A DNA stretch of 64,000 nt from Pseudomonas chlororaphis subsp. aurantiaca (lineage in GTDB: Bacteria > Pseudomonadota > Gammaproteobacteria > Pseudomonadales > Pseudomonadaceae): the NCBI RefSeq assembly GCF_013466605.1, contig NZ_CP059162.1, forward strand, positions 1,612,001 to 1,676,000. The letters run 5' to 3'. Both the position numbers and the translations under genes were made by a program. The notes under the pieces are model-generated. The model did no database searches and was not told where the DNA came from. It was given only the letters and a program-made list of their open reading frames with translations. Shown piece by piece: positions 9,408 through 19,119 of the stretch (position 1 is its first letter; each line of letters starts with the position of its first letter).

Positions 9408-10701
9408 GGGCGGTCGATCCGTCTGGGGCCTGCATCAGCTGCTGCCAGGTGTTGTAGAAGTTGCGCATGGCCCGTTCGCTGGTGCCGGACACCACCTGGG
9501 TCTGCTCATGGGATTCGCCCGGTTCGAACAGGCGGGCGACATTCACCCAGTCGTTGGCCTGGCTGCGCAGCCCGTCCATGGCCCGTTCGTACATCTCCAC
9601 GTCGTCGTGGGCGACCATCGAGCATGGCGAGTTGATCAGGTTGTTGTACTGCACGGTTCTTTCCAGCAGCTGCACCGGCGCGCCCACCAGTTCGAAGATC
9701 CACGACTCGACCACGGTTTCGCAGGCCGAGATCGGGCGGATCACCCGCAGAGTCTGGATCGGTCCCTTGACCATCAGGTTGGGGAAATACACGGTGTTGT
9801 GCCGGGTATCGTCGAGGATCGCCGCGGCCTGGGTTTCGCCGTAGCTCTCGACCATCAGCTCCCAGTAACCGGGAATACTGGAGTAGGCCTTGTGGATCGA
9901 GTTGCTGACGCCGGTGTGGCCGTGGCCGTTGGGCCAGGTGCGGATGCCCATGGCGCTGAAGAACTCGTAGGACGCCATGAACGGCGAGAACAGTTCCACG
10001 GCCATCGGCGGCTGGCCGTCGTGCCCGGTTTCCTTCCACAGGCGAATGGCTTCGCCGGCCGAGGATTCATGGGCGACCATCGGGTGGCAGGTGTCGGTCT
10101 GGTTGTCGACCACCATCTTCCAGTTGCAGCGATGGCGGTGCAGCAAGGGCTGGCCGATGGCGCGCAACTGCCCCTGGGGCGAGCGCATGACCATGTTGTC
10201 CAGGGTCGACAGCGAGTCGCCGAAGAACTCGCTGAAGCCGACGCCCTGTTCCTTCAGGCGCACGAACACGAAGCCCCGGTAGTTCTCCACCGCGGCCACC
10301 GGCTGCATGCCCTTGTGGGCGGCGCAGCTGCTGAGGTCGCAGTCGTCGTATTCCTTTTTCACCGGGATGCTCAGCAGCTGGCCGTCGGTCTTGAAGGTCC
10401 AGGCGTGATAGGGGCAGCGGATAAAGCGCCCGACATTGCCTTGCGGCTCGGCCAGCACTTTCACGCCCTTGTGCGGGCAGCGGTTGTGCAGCACGACGAT
10501 CTCGCCGTTTTTCTGCCGGACCATGGCCAGCGGTTGGCCGGCGATGTCGCCGGTGAAGAAGTCGCCGGTTTCCGGGACCAGGCTTTCATGGCCCAGGTAG
10601 CACCAGCTGGCGGCGAATACCTGTTGTTGTTCTCGCTCGAAGAGCGACGGATCAAGGAACAGCGTGCGATGCACTTCCTTGCCGTTGAAGTAGTTGTCCA
10701 A
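9400..10701 (-). CDS. Rieske non-heme iron oxygenase, alpha subunit
   Basis: A 433-residue catalytic subunit. The Rieske [2Fe-2S] motif is complete: Cys75-Pro-His77 and Cys96-x2-His99 (NRCPHKG..., RCPYHAW). The mononuclear iron site follows the D-x2-H-x4-H pattern with Asp203, His206 and His211 in DTCHPMVAH; Asp366 or Asp367 in AHDDVEMYE is the likely third ligand. Such enzymes put one or two oxygen atoms onto aromatic rings using electrons from a reductase, encoded here 13 bases upstream. Operon partners IaaM and IaaH suggest an indole substrate such as indole-3-acetamide or indole-3-acetate; this is inference. Auxin-degrading Rieske enzymes are known in iac- and iad-type clusters. Confidence 0.9.
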   Translation of the reverse strand: MDNYFNGKEVHRTLFLDPSLFEREQQQVFAASWCYLGHESLVPETGDFFTGDIAGQPLAMVRQKNGEIVVLHNRCPHKGVKVLAEPQGNVGRFIRCPYHAWTFKTDGQLLSIPVKKEYDDCDLSSCAAHKGMQPVAAVENYRGFVFVRLKEQGVGFSEFFGDSLSTLDNMVMRSPQGQLRAIGQPLLHRHRCNWKMVVDNQTDTCHPMVAHESSAGEAIRLWKETGHDGQPPMAVELFSPFMASYEFFSAMGIRTWPNGHGHTGVSNSIHKAYSSIPGYWELMVESYGETQAAAILDDTRHNTVYFPNLMVKGPIQTLRVIRPISACETVVESWIFELVGAPVQLLERTVQYNNLINSPCSMVAHDDVEMYERAMDGLRSQANDWVNVARLFEPGESHEQTQVVSGTSERAMRNFYNTWQQLMQAPDGSTAHG

Positions 10702-10714
10702 CGAGGTTCTCTCT

Positions 10715-11662
10715 TTAGATGACCAGTTTCAGGCTTGGGCCTTTGGCCCGGGATACGCAGGGGTAGATCTTGTTGCTGCAGGCGGCCTGCTGCGGGCTCA
10801 TGATGAAATCGCGGTGATCGACTTCACCTTCCAGCACGTCCAGTTCGCACACTCCGCATTCGCCGCGACGGCAGTCGTAGAGCGGCTCCAGGCCGGCCTC
10901 TTCGAGGGCGTCGAGCAGGGACTGGCCGGGCTGCACCTGCAGGTCGATACCGGAATCCGCGGCATGCACGGCGAAGCCGGGTTCGTCTTCCGCCAGGGTG
11001 GTGTTGAAGATTTCGAAATGGATGCGTTCGCGAGGAAAACCCAGGCTCTGGGCATGGCTGAACACGTCGTTGAGCATGGCTTGCGGGCCGCACACATACA
11101 GGCGGTCCCGGGGTTGCAGCTGGCCCAGCACCGCGGCCACCGACGGGCGCCCCTCGGCCGAGTCGGAGCAGTGCAGGCTCAGGCTGTCCTGCAACAGCTC
11201 GCGCATCTGCGCGGCGTAGGCCGCATCGTCCGCGCTCTTGGCGAAATAGTGCAGTCGCGCCGGGCGCTGTCGGGCTCGCAGATGCCCGAGAATGCCGGTC
11301 AACGGGGTGATGCCGATGCCGCCGGCGAGGGCGATGTCGGCGCCCTCACTGTCGTCCAGTTGGTAGTCGAAGGCGTTGAATGGACCGTCGAGCCGCACCT
11401 GATCGCCGACCTTCAACTGGCGGATGTAAGTACTGCTGGGCGAGTCGGGGTTCAGGCGGATGGCGAACACCAGGCTGCCCTGGGGCAGCTCATGTTCGGC
11501 CAGCTCGACCCGGGAGTAGTGACGCCATTGCTCGAGCGTGGGAATCCACCATTTGAAGTGGGCCCCGGCGGTGGCTTCGCAGGGGGCCGGCACAAGAGGC
11601 GCCAGAGTGATTTCCTTGATGCTTGGCGAGAGCATCAGGCACTGGGTGATCTGGTAATTCAT
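10715..11662 (-). CDS. oxygenase reductase (flavin + C-terminal 2Fe-2S, PDR/VanB type)
   Basis: A 315-residue electron-transfer protein of the phthalate-dioxygenase-reductase class. An N-terminal flavin-binding barrel spans about 1-100. An NAD(P)H-binding domain holds ALAGGIGITPLTGIL and RLYVCGPQAML. A C-terminal plant-type ferredoxin domain has the C-x4-C-x2-C cluster in DCRRGECGVCEL and a final Cys in YPCVSRA. It would pass electrons from NAD(P)H to the Rieske centre of the next gene's product, making a two-component oxygenase without a separate ferredoxin. It is 14 bases after the SnoaL-like gene. The family assignment is firm; partner choice is by operon position. Confidence 0.9.
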   Translation of the reverse strand: MNYQITQCLMLSPSIKEITLAPLVPAPCEATAGAHFKWWIPTLEQWRHYSRVELAEHELPQGSLVFAIRLNPDSPSSTYIRQLKVGDQVRLDGPFNAFDYQLDDSEGADIALAGGIGITPLTGILGHLRARQRPARLHYFAKSADDAAYAAQMRELLQDSLSLHCSDSAEGRPSVAAVLGQLQPRDRLYVCGPQAMLNDVFSHAQSLGFPRERIHFEIFNTTLAEDEPGFAVHAADSGIDLQVQPGQSLLDALEEAGLEPLYDCRRGECGVCELDVLEGEVDHRDFIMSPQQAACSNKIYPCVSRAKGPSLKLVI

Positions 11663-11676
11663 GGGGTGACTCGCTG

Positions 11677-12078
11677 TCAGCTTAACGGTGTTTCATGCAG
11701 GTACAGCCACTGGGCCGAGTGCTCATGGATCCGGATCACCACCACCGAGAGGCGCGAGGTTTCCTTCTGCTCCAGGCGATGGGTTTCCTTGTAGCGGATC
11801 GCCGCGCTGTGACCTTCATGCCAGACGGTGTGCATGTCGCTGACGATGATCTCCAGGCCGGGGCGGGCACCGACGGCGCCGCGGAACATCTGTTCGACCT
11901 GCTCGCGGCTGACGATGGCGCCGGCGGTGGTGACCATGCTGAAGTGCTCGGCGAAGGCCGGCAGCAGGCGGTCGATGGCGGCGGCGCCGTTGCCGTCCTG
12001 GTCGGTGAAGACCGCGTGGATCAGCTCGTGGACCGCATGGATGCTGTGTTTGGCCTGTTCAACGATTGTGTTGTGCAT
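11677..12078 (-). CDS. SnoaL/NTF2-like protein of unknown activity
   Basis: A 133-residue protein whose pattern (N-terminal helices with IDRLLPAFAEHFSMVT, then strands with MHTVWHEGHSAAIRYKETHRL and QWLYLHET) fits the NTF2-like/SnoaL cone fold. Members act as small cyclases, isomerases, decarboxylases or plain binding proteins. Its start overlaps the end of the MFS gene by 20 bases, and it sits 14 bases before the reductase gene, so it is part of the operon. It is too dissimilar from the Rieske beta subunit to be a duplicate of it. A role in processing or holding the oxygenated indole product is speculation. Confidence 0.7.
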   Translation of the reverse strand: MHNTIVEQAKHSIHAVHELIHAVFTDQDGNGAAAIDRLLPAFAEHFSMVTTAGAIVSREQVEQMFRGAVGARPGLEIIVSDMHTVWHEGHSAAIRYKETHRLEQKETSRLSVVVIRIHEHSAQWLYLHETPLS

Positions 12079-13426
12079 GACATTCCTTTTGCGTGGTCAG
12101 GTTGCTCATCTGCAACAGGGGTAACAGACCCATCACCGCCGCGATGACGAAGGTCAGGTGATAGGCCGGGGTAGACGCCAGGCTGGCGAGCAGCAGGTTG
12201 TAGATCATCAGGAACAGCGCGGCGCCGATGCTGAAGGACATCTGCCGGTTGATGTTCCAGATCACGCTGCCCTTGTGGGTATCGGCACCTTCGAAGTCCA
12301 TCAGCGAAGTGGTTTGCGCGGTGTTGGCGCCGATGCCGCCGCCGATGCCCATCAGGCAGTAGGCGATGACGATGATCGGCAGGTCGGCGGCGCTGTCGAC
12401 CAGATACAGGGTGGCGATGCCGGCGCTGTGCAGGAGCATGCCGAGGGTGAACAGGCGCCGGGCGCCGAAGCGGTTGTAGACCCGGCCGCAGACCAGCATG
12501 GCGATGAAGGCGCCGCTGGCGTAGAGGATCATGAACATGCCGGTCAGCCTGGCGCTGAAGTGCAGGCTGTTCTGCAGGAAGAAGATGCTCAGCAGGTTGA
12601 CCCCGGTGAACACCCCGGGAATCGCGTAGTAGATGAAGATCGAGGTGCTGAGCTTCTTGCTCTTGAGCAGGCTCAACTCGACGATGGCGTTGTCGCAGCG
12701 GCGGTAGTGTAGGACATACAGCACCACGCAGGTGACGCCCAGCATCAGGCAGCCCAGGGCGGCCAGCGGCGGGTAGTCGCCGCCGTACAGCGACATGCCC
12801 ATCAGCAGGTTGCCCAGGGCCGCGCTGACCAGCAGCAGGCCCTTGATGTCCGGGCGCGCCAGGCTGGCGGACCGGGCTTCCTTGATCCACAGCCAGGACA
12901 GGGCGGCGGCGATCAGCGAGAACGGAATGTTGCTGTGGAACACCCAGCGCCAGGAGCTGCTGTCGACGATCACGCCGCCGATGGTCGGCGAGATGGCCGG
13001 GGCGATCAGGGCGACGGCCATTACCAGGGTGGAGATCTTGGCCCGCTGCGGGCCCTGGAACAGATTGAAGGTCAGGGCCTGGCCCACCGGGATCAGCAAG
13101 CCGCCGCCGATGCCCTGGACGAAGCGCCAGATCACCAGCTCATGGAAGCTGCCGGCCATCCCGCACATCCACACGGCGGTGCTGAACACCAGCATCGAGG
13201 CGGTGAGGGTTTCGCGGCTGCCGAAACGTCCGGCCAGCCAGGTGCTTACCGGAATGATCAGGGTCAGGCCGAGAATATAGGCATTGGCCACCCAGGCCAC
13301 GGATGAAGTCGAGACGTGCATATCATGGGCAATACTCGGTAAAGCCACGGCCGACATGAATATGTTTATACAGTCGATAAAGAATCCGATGAGGAATATA
13401 AGAGCCACTTTGTAGCGATAAGTCAT
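12059..13426 (-). CDS. MFS transporter, DHA2-like (14-TM drug/metabolite efflux)
   Basis: About 455 residues with some fourteen hydrophobic segments. The motif-A-like segment (TWLAGRFGSRETL) and the proline/glycine-rich motif-C area (LIAPAISPTIGG) point to a DHA2-type proton antiporter. The ATG at 13426 is preferred over an upstream in-frame start (13453) because AAAGGGAG lies just before it and MTYRYKVALIF starts the first membrane segment. It heads the eight-gene operon and faces a divergent LysR gene. It may export the pathway product or import a precursor; position as first gene and family habit favour export, but this is inference. Confidence 0.85.
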   Translation of the reverse strand: MTYRYKVALIFLIGFFIDCINIFMSAVALPSIAHDMHVSTSSVAWVANAYILGLTLIIPVSTWLAGRFGSRETLTASMLVFSTAVWMCGMAGSFHELVIWRFVQGIGGGLLIPVGQALTFNLFQGPQRAKISTLVMAVALIAPAISPTIGGVIVDSSSWRWVFHSNIPFSLIAAALSWLWIKEARSASLARPDIKGLLLVSAALGNLLMGMSLYGGDYPPLAALGCLMLGVTCVVLYVLHYRRCDNAIVELSLLKSKKLSTSIFIYYAIPGVFTGVNLLSIFFLQNSLHFSARLTGMFMILYASGAFIAMLVCGRVYNRFGARRLFTLGMLLHSAGIATLYLVDSAADLPIIVIAYCLMGIGGGIGANTAQTTSLMDFEGADTHKGSVIWNINRQMSFSIGAALFLMIYNLLLASLASTPAYHLTFVIAAVMGLLPLLQMSNLTTQKECHAQHNR

Positions 13427-13544
13427 ATGATCTCCCTTTTGCGGCGGGATCATAGGAGCGATAGACCGAGGGTGTCGATACGCCTATACTTGAAACATTG
13501 TTTGATGGAATTTGACAATGATTTACAACACGGTGAGCTATAAC
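13427..13544. promoter_or_regulatory. divergent promoter region of the iaa/Rieske operon and lysR
   Basis: A 118-base intergenic region between the divergent starts of the MFS gene and the LysR gene, noticeably richer in A and T than the flanking operon. This arrangement is the classical site for LysR binding and for both promoters. I see no single convincing T-N11-A operator, so no exact site is claimed. Confidence 0.5.
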
Positions 13545-14432
13545 ATGCACACGCATCTAAATCGCGTCCAGACATTCCTGGCGGTTGTCGATTTCGGTTC
13601 CTATACCAAGGCGGCCAACTACCTGTGCATCAGCAAAGCCATGGCCAGCCTGCATGTCAAGGCGCTCGAGGAAGTTTTGTCGGCAACCCTGTTGATCCGC
13701 AATACCCGCAATATATCCCTGACGGAAATAGGCCAGGACTTTTATAACGAGTTCAAGGGCATTGTCGCGGATATCGACAATGCCTTCGAAAATGTCCTGC
13801 ATGGGCATAATCGTATTTCCGGAAAGTTGCGTTTCAGTTCAACTAGCGAGTATGGCGAGCGCTATATACTGCCGATCATTTCCAAGTTCACCGAACGTTA
13901 TCCGGAGATCCGTCTTTGTTATAACTTCAACTCTTCGTTGAATGATCTGGTGGCGGAAAAACTCGACCTGGTGATTCGCCTGGGCAACCTCGCCGACTCG
14001 GCTTTCAAGAGCCGCAAGCTGGCTGATTACGACATCGTCCTGGTGGCCAGCCCGGACTTTCTGGCGCGCCATCCGGTGGTCGAGCCCCTGGACCTGAACA
14101 GCGTGCCGTGGATCGCCAACAGCAACCTGCAAGGGCCCACCAACTGGACCCTGAGCCACCCGCAACTGGGCCAGGTCGAAGTCAACGGGCCCAATCATTT
14201 CGAGTCCAATTCCTCCACCGCCATCCGCGCCATGACCCTGTCGTCCCTGGGGGTGTCGGTACTGCCCGGCTGGGTGGTCGAGGACGACCTGGCGAGCGGC
14301 CGGCTGGTGCGCCTGCTGCCCGACTACGCCTTGCCTTCGCAGTCGGTGAACGTGGTGTTTCCCAACAGTTCGCACCTGCCGCACAAGTCGCGGGCGTTCA
14401 TCGATTTCCTGTTGCTGCACCTGGGGCAGTGA
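13545..14432 (+). CDS. LysR-family transcriptional regulator of the iaa/Rieske operon
   Basis: About 295 residues. The N-terminal winged helix-turn-helix is in FLAVVDFGSYTKAANYL and KAMASLHVKALEE; a LysR effector domain follows, with PEIRLCYNF, LDLVIRLG and a GVSVLPGWVV pocket segment. The ATG at 13545 is chosen over earlier TTG/ATG codons at 13512 and 13518 because GGTGAG lies about 7 bases upstream and the HTH begins right after. It faces the operon and so probably controls it, with tryptophan or an indole as a plausible effector. The first 400 bases use more A/T codons than the neighbours, hinting at a separate origin. Confidence 0.88.
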   Translation: MHTHLNRVQTFLAVVDFGSYTKAANYLCISKAMASLHVKALEEVLSATLLIRNTRNISLTEIGQDFYNEFKGIVADIDNAFENVLHGHNRISGKLRFSSTSEYGERYILPIISKFTERYPEIRLCYNFNSSLNDLVAEKLDLVIRLGNLADSAFKSRKLADYDIVLVASPDFLARHPVVEPLDLNSVPWIANSNLQGPTNWTLSHPQLGQVEVNGPNHFESNSSTAIRAMTLSSLGVSVLPGWVVEDDLASGRLVRLLPDYALPSQSVNVVFPNSSHLPHKSRAFIDFLLLHLGQ

Positions 14433-14477
14433 TCGGCGATACTCGGCGCGTTCGTGGACACACTTGCGGGGAACCCA

Positions 14478-15602
14478 ATGCCGTTGCAATCCTTGACCAG
14501 CCTGGCCGCCGTCGATCCGCAGCAATGGGACGGCCTGCTCAGTGACGGCCAGCCATTTCTGCGCCACGCCTTTCTCAGCACGCTGGAAGACAGCGGCAGC
14601 CTCGGCCCGCGTTCCGGCTGGCAGGCCGAGCACCTGCTGCATGTGCAAGACGGGCGCCTGATCGCGGCGTTGCCCTGCTACCGCAAGTGGCATTCCTACG
14701 GCGAGTACGTGTTCGACCATGGCTGGGCCGACGCTTGCGCCCGGGCCGGCATCGAGTATTACCCCAAGCTGTTGAGCGCCGTGCCCTTCAGCCCGGTCAG
14801 CGGCGCGCGGCTGCTGGCGGCGACCCTGGAGGATGGCCTCGAACTGCTGCAAAGCCTGCCCGGTTACCTGGAGATCGAAGGGCTCTCCAGCGCCCACATC
14901 AACTTCACCGACGCCTTTACCGATGCCGCCCTGGCCGGGCAAGACGGCTGGTTGCAGCGCCTGGGTTGCCAGTTCCATTGGCAGAACCGCGGCTATCGGG
15001 ACTTCCAGGACTTTCTCGATAGCCTCAGCTCGCGCAAGCGCAAACAGATGCGCAAGGAGCGCGAACAGGTGGCGGGGCAGGGCATCGAGTTCGAGTGGCT
15101 CGAAGGCCGGCAGCTCAGCGAAGCGCAGTGGGATTTTGTCTACGCCTGTTACGCCAACACTTATGCGGTGCGGCGCCAGTCACCCTACCTGACCCGGGCC
15201 TTTTTCAGCCTGCTGGCCGAACGCATGCCCGAGGCCATCCGCGTGGTGCTGGCCAAGCAGAACGCCAGGCCGGTGGCCATGGCCTTCAGCCTGATCGGTG
15301 GCGACAGTTTCTACGGGCGTTACTGGGGCTGCCTGGCGGAGTTCGATCGCCTGCATTTCGAAACCTGTTTTTACCAGGGCATGGACTACGCCATCGCCCA
15401 GGGCATGCAGCGTTTCGACGCCGGGGCCCAGGGCGAGCACAAGTTGATTCGGGGCTTCGAGCCGGTGATTACCCGGTCCTGGCACTACCTGCGCCACCCC
15501 GGCTTGAAAGCGGCGGTGGAGGATTTTCTCCGGCAGGAGCGGGCGGGCGTGCTGGCTTACGCCGAAGAGGCGAGGGCCGCGCTGCCGTATCGGCAGGCGT
15601 GA
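14478..15602 (+). CDS. GNAT-like / FemAB-like protein (COG3146, DUF482-type)
   Basis: About 374 residues from the ATG at 14478, which has a GGGGA ribosome site; an upstream ATG at 14454 is less likely. The central block SSRKRKQMRKEREQV, the AFSLIGGDSFYGRYWG segment and LHFETCFYQGMDYAI..GMQRFDAGAQGEHK are hallmarks of a conserved proteobacterial family related to GNAT/FemAB acyltransferases. The substrate is not established. It is cytosolic. It starts 45 bases after the lysR stop in the same direction, but conservation suggests an unrelated housekeeping function. It converges on aqpZ with only 15 bases between the stops. Confidence 0.8.
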   Translation: MPLQSLTSLAAVDPQQWDGLLSDGQPFLRHAFLSTLEDSGSLGPRSGWQAEHLLHVQDGRLIAALPCYRKWHSYGEYVFDHGWADACARAGIEYYPKLLSAVPFSPVSGARLLAATLEDGLELLQSLPGYLEIEGLSSAHINFTDAFTDAALAGQDGWLQRLGCQFHWQNRGYRDFQDFLDSLSSRKRKQMRKEREQVAGQGIEFEWLEGRQLSEAQWDFVYACYANTYAVRRQSPYLTRAFFSLLAERMPEAIRVVLAKQNARPVAMAFSLIGGDSFYGRYWGCLAEFDRLHFETCFYQGMDYAIAQGMQRFDAGAQGEHKLIRGFEPVITRSWHYLRHPGLKAAVEDFLRQERAGVLAYAEEARAALPYRQA

Positions 15603-15617
15603 CCCTCGGGGTGGTTT

Positions 15618-16316
15618 TCAGCTGTCTTCCTTGCCCAGCCAGCGATAGATACCGCCGCCGACCACCGCGCCGAGAATCGGCGCCAGCCAGAACAGCCACA
15701 GTTGCTGGATCGCCCAGCCACCGACGATCAAGGCCGGCCCGGTGCTGCGCGCCGGGTTGACCGAGGTGTTGGTCACCGGGATCGAGATCAGGTGGATCAG
15801 CGTCAGCGCCAGGCCGATGGCGATCGGCGCGAAGCCCACCGGCGCGCGTTTATCGGTGGCGCCGAGGATGATCACCACGAACATCCCGGTCATCACCAGC
15901 TCGCTGACAAAACCCGCCGCCAGTGAATAGCCTCCCGGCGAATGTTCGCCATAGCCGTTGGAGGCCAGCCCGCTGGCCAGCTCGAAGCCCGGCTTGCCGC
16001 TGGCGATGAAGTAAAGCAGCGCCGCGGCGATCACCCCGCCTAGCACTTGCGCGATGACATAGGCGGGCAGTTCCTTGAGCGGAAAACGCCCGCCGACCAC
16101 CAGGCCGACGGACACCGCGGGGTTGAGATGGCAGCCGGAGATATGGCCGATGGCGAAGGCCATCGTCAGGACGGTAAGACCGAAGGCCAGCGCCACGCCG
16201 AGCAGGCCGATGCCGACCTCCGGGAACGCGGCCGCCAGTACGGCGCTGCCACAACCACCCAACACCAGCCAGAAGGTACCTAACAACTCAGTGACTGAAC
16301 GCTTGAACAGAGACAT
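15618..16316 (-). CDS. aqpZ: aquaporin Z
   Basis: A 232-residue inner-membrane water channel with six transmembrane spans and both NPA half-helices: Asn65-Pro-Ala in GCHLNPAVS and Asn187-Pro-Ala-Arg in TSVNPARS. The water-selective filter residues can be placed: His175 in [14 protein letters not shown] and Arg190 after the second NPA, with a Phe in the first half. These residues distinguish AqpZ from glycerol facilitators. It stands alone on the minus strand with no obvious operon partner. Confidence 0.95.
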   Translation of the reverse strand: MSLFKRSVTELLGTFWLVLGGCGSAVLAAAFPEVGIGLLGVALAFGLTVLTMAFAIGHISGCHLNPAVSVGLVVGGRFPLKELPAYVIAQVLGGVIAAALLYFIASGKPGFELASGLASNGYGEHSPGGYSLAAGFVSELVMTGMFVVIILGATDKRAPVGFAPIAIGLALTLIHLISIPVTNTSVNPARSTGPALIVGGWAIQQLWLFWLAPILGAVVGGGIYRWLGKEDS

Positions 16317-16447
16317 GAAGTTATCCTTTTAGGTCGACTATCGATGCGATAAAGCCGTGATGCAGCCATGCAGGCTGGCTGCAGGCCCTGGTCCAGAACC
16401 TAGGCTCAGTACAGCAGGCTTTTTTTACAAATCCAGTGCGAAAAAAA

Positions 16448-16482
16448 ACGCCAGGGCCCGAGGTAAAGGGCCCTGGCGTTTT
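16448..16482 (-). terminator. Rho-independent terminator of the ABC transporter gene (works in both directions)
   Basis: Inverted repeat acgccagggccc (16448-16459) and gggccctggcgt (16468-16479) around an 8-base loop. Read on the minus strand it is followed by eight or more U residues (the A-run at 16441-16448), directly downstream of the ABC transporter stop. The plus strand also has a short T-run. Confidence 0.88.
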
Positions 16483-16483
16483 G

Positions 16484-16622
16484 TGTAGCCGCTGCCGAAG
16501 GCTGCGATCGACCGCGCAGCGGTCGTAAATCTTGCAACCTTGGTCTGCCTGAAGGAGCGCATTCACCGGTTTGCGACTGCTTCGCAGTCGATCGCAGCCT
16601 CGCAGGCTCGACAGCGGCTACA
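16484..16622. repeat. REPIN
   Basis: It begins tgtagccgctgccgaaggct and ends tcgacagcggctaca, with internal palindromes cgaccgcgcagcggtcg and gactgcttcgcagtcg. It is inserted between the ABC transporter stop codon (16632) and its terminator. Confidence 0.85.
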
Positions 16623-16631
16623 GGGCTACGG

Positions 16632-18464
<1,833 letters not shown>

Positions 18465-18508
18465 GGGATCTGACGCCCGCGTGGCGGGCTCTCCTTATCA
18501 GTAAGCAG

Positions 18509-18533
18509 GCGGAGCACGGGTGCAGTGCTCCGC
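18509..18533 (-). other. hairpin between ppiA and the ABC transporter gene
   Basis: gcggagcac (18509-18517) pairs with gtgctccgc (18525-18533). No U-run follows on the minus strand, so it may be a weak or factor-dependent terminator, or an RNA-stability element between the two genes. Confidence 0.4.
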
Positions 18534-18552
18534 CGGGACTCCCGTTGACGCA

Positions 18553-19116
18553 TTAGTCGATGCGCTTGGCCGACTTGATCAGCACGGGGTCGATCGGCAC
18601 GTTCTGCATGCCTTGTTTGGTGGTGGTCTGCGAGTTGACGATCTGGTCGACCACGTCCATGCCGCTCACCACTTTGGCGAACACCGCGTAACCGGCATCG
18701 CGGCCCGGATCGAGGAAGGCGTTGTCGGCAACGTTGATGAAGAACTGGCTGGTGGCCGAGTTCGGGTTCGAGGTGCGGGCCATGGACAGGGTGCCACGTA
18801 CGTTATGCAGGCCGTTGCTGGCTTCGTTCTTGATCGGGTCGCGGGTTTCCTTCTGCACCATCTGCGGGGTGAAGCCGCCGCCCTGGACCATGAAGCCCGG
18901 GATCACCCGGTGAAAGATGGTGTTGGTGTAGAAGCCGCTGTCGACGTAGTCGAGGAAGTTCTTGCTGGAGATCGGGGCCTTGACCGGGTCCAGTTCGACT
19001 TCGATCTTGCCGAAGCTGGTGTCCAGCAATACGTGAGGTGCCTTGGCCGGTTGGGCGGCCATCAGGTTGGCAGCGAACAGAACGGAGCCGGCGACGAGGG
19101 CGATTTTTTTCAGCAT
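18553..19116 (-). CDS. ppiA: periplasmic peptidyl-prolyl cis-trans isomerase (cyclophilin A)
   Basis: A 187-residue protein with a signal peptide ([20 protein letters not shown], cleaved near AAQ) followed by a single cyclophilin domain. Catalytic and binding motifs visible: [13 protein letters not shown] (the Arg of the active site), the [14 protein letters not shown] core, and a [15 protein letters not shown] segment. It isomerises X-Pro bonds during folding in the periplasm. It lies 3 bases after the alpha/beta-hydrolase stop, so the two are co-transcribed. Confidence 0.93.
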   Translation of the reverse strand: MLKKIALVAGSVLFAANLMAAQPAKAPHVLLDTSFGKIEVELDPVKAPISSKNFLDYVDSGFYTNTIFHRVIPGFMVQGGGFTPQMVQKETRDPIKNEASNGLHNVRGTLSMARTSNPNSATSQFFINVADNAFLDPGRDAGYAVFAKVVSGMDVVDQIVNSQTTTKQGMQNVPIDPVLIKSAKRID

Positions 19117-19119
19117 GGG

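Noticed and set aside
4454..13426. Interpretation of the operon as a standard iac-type IAA degradation cluster
   Set aside because: The Rieske genes fit, but other iac genes (iacA/iacE-type flavin and dehydrogenase genes, iacR MarR regulator) are absent, while iaaM and mtr are present.
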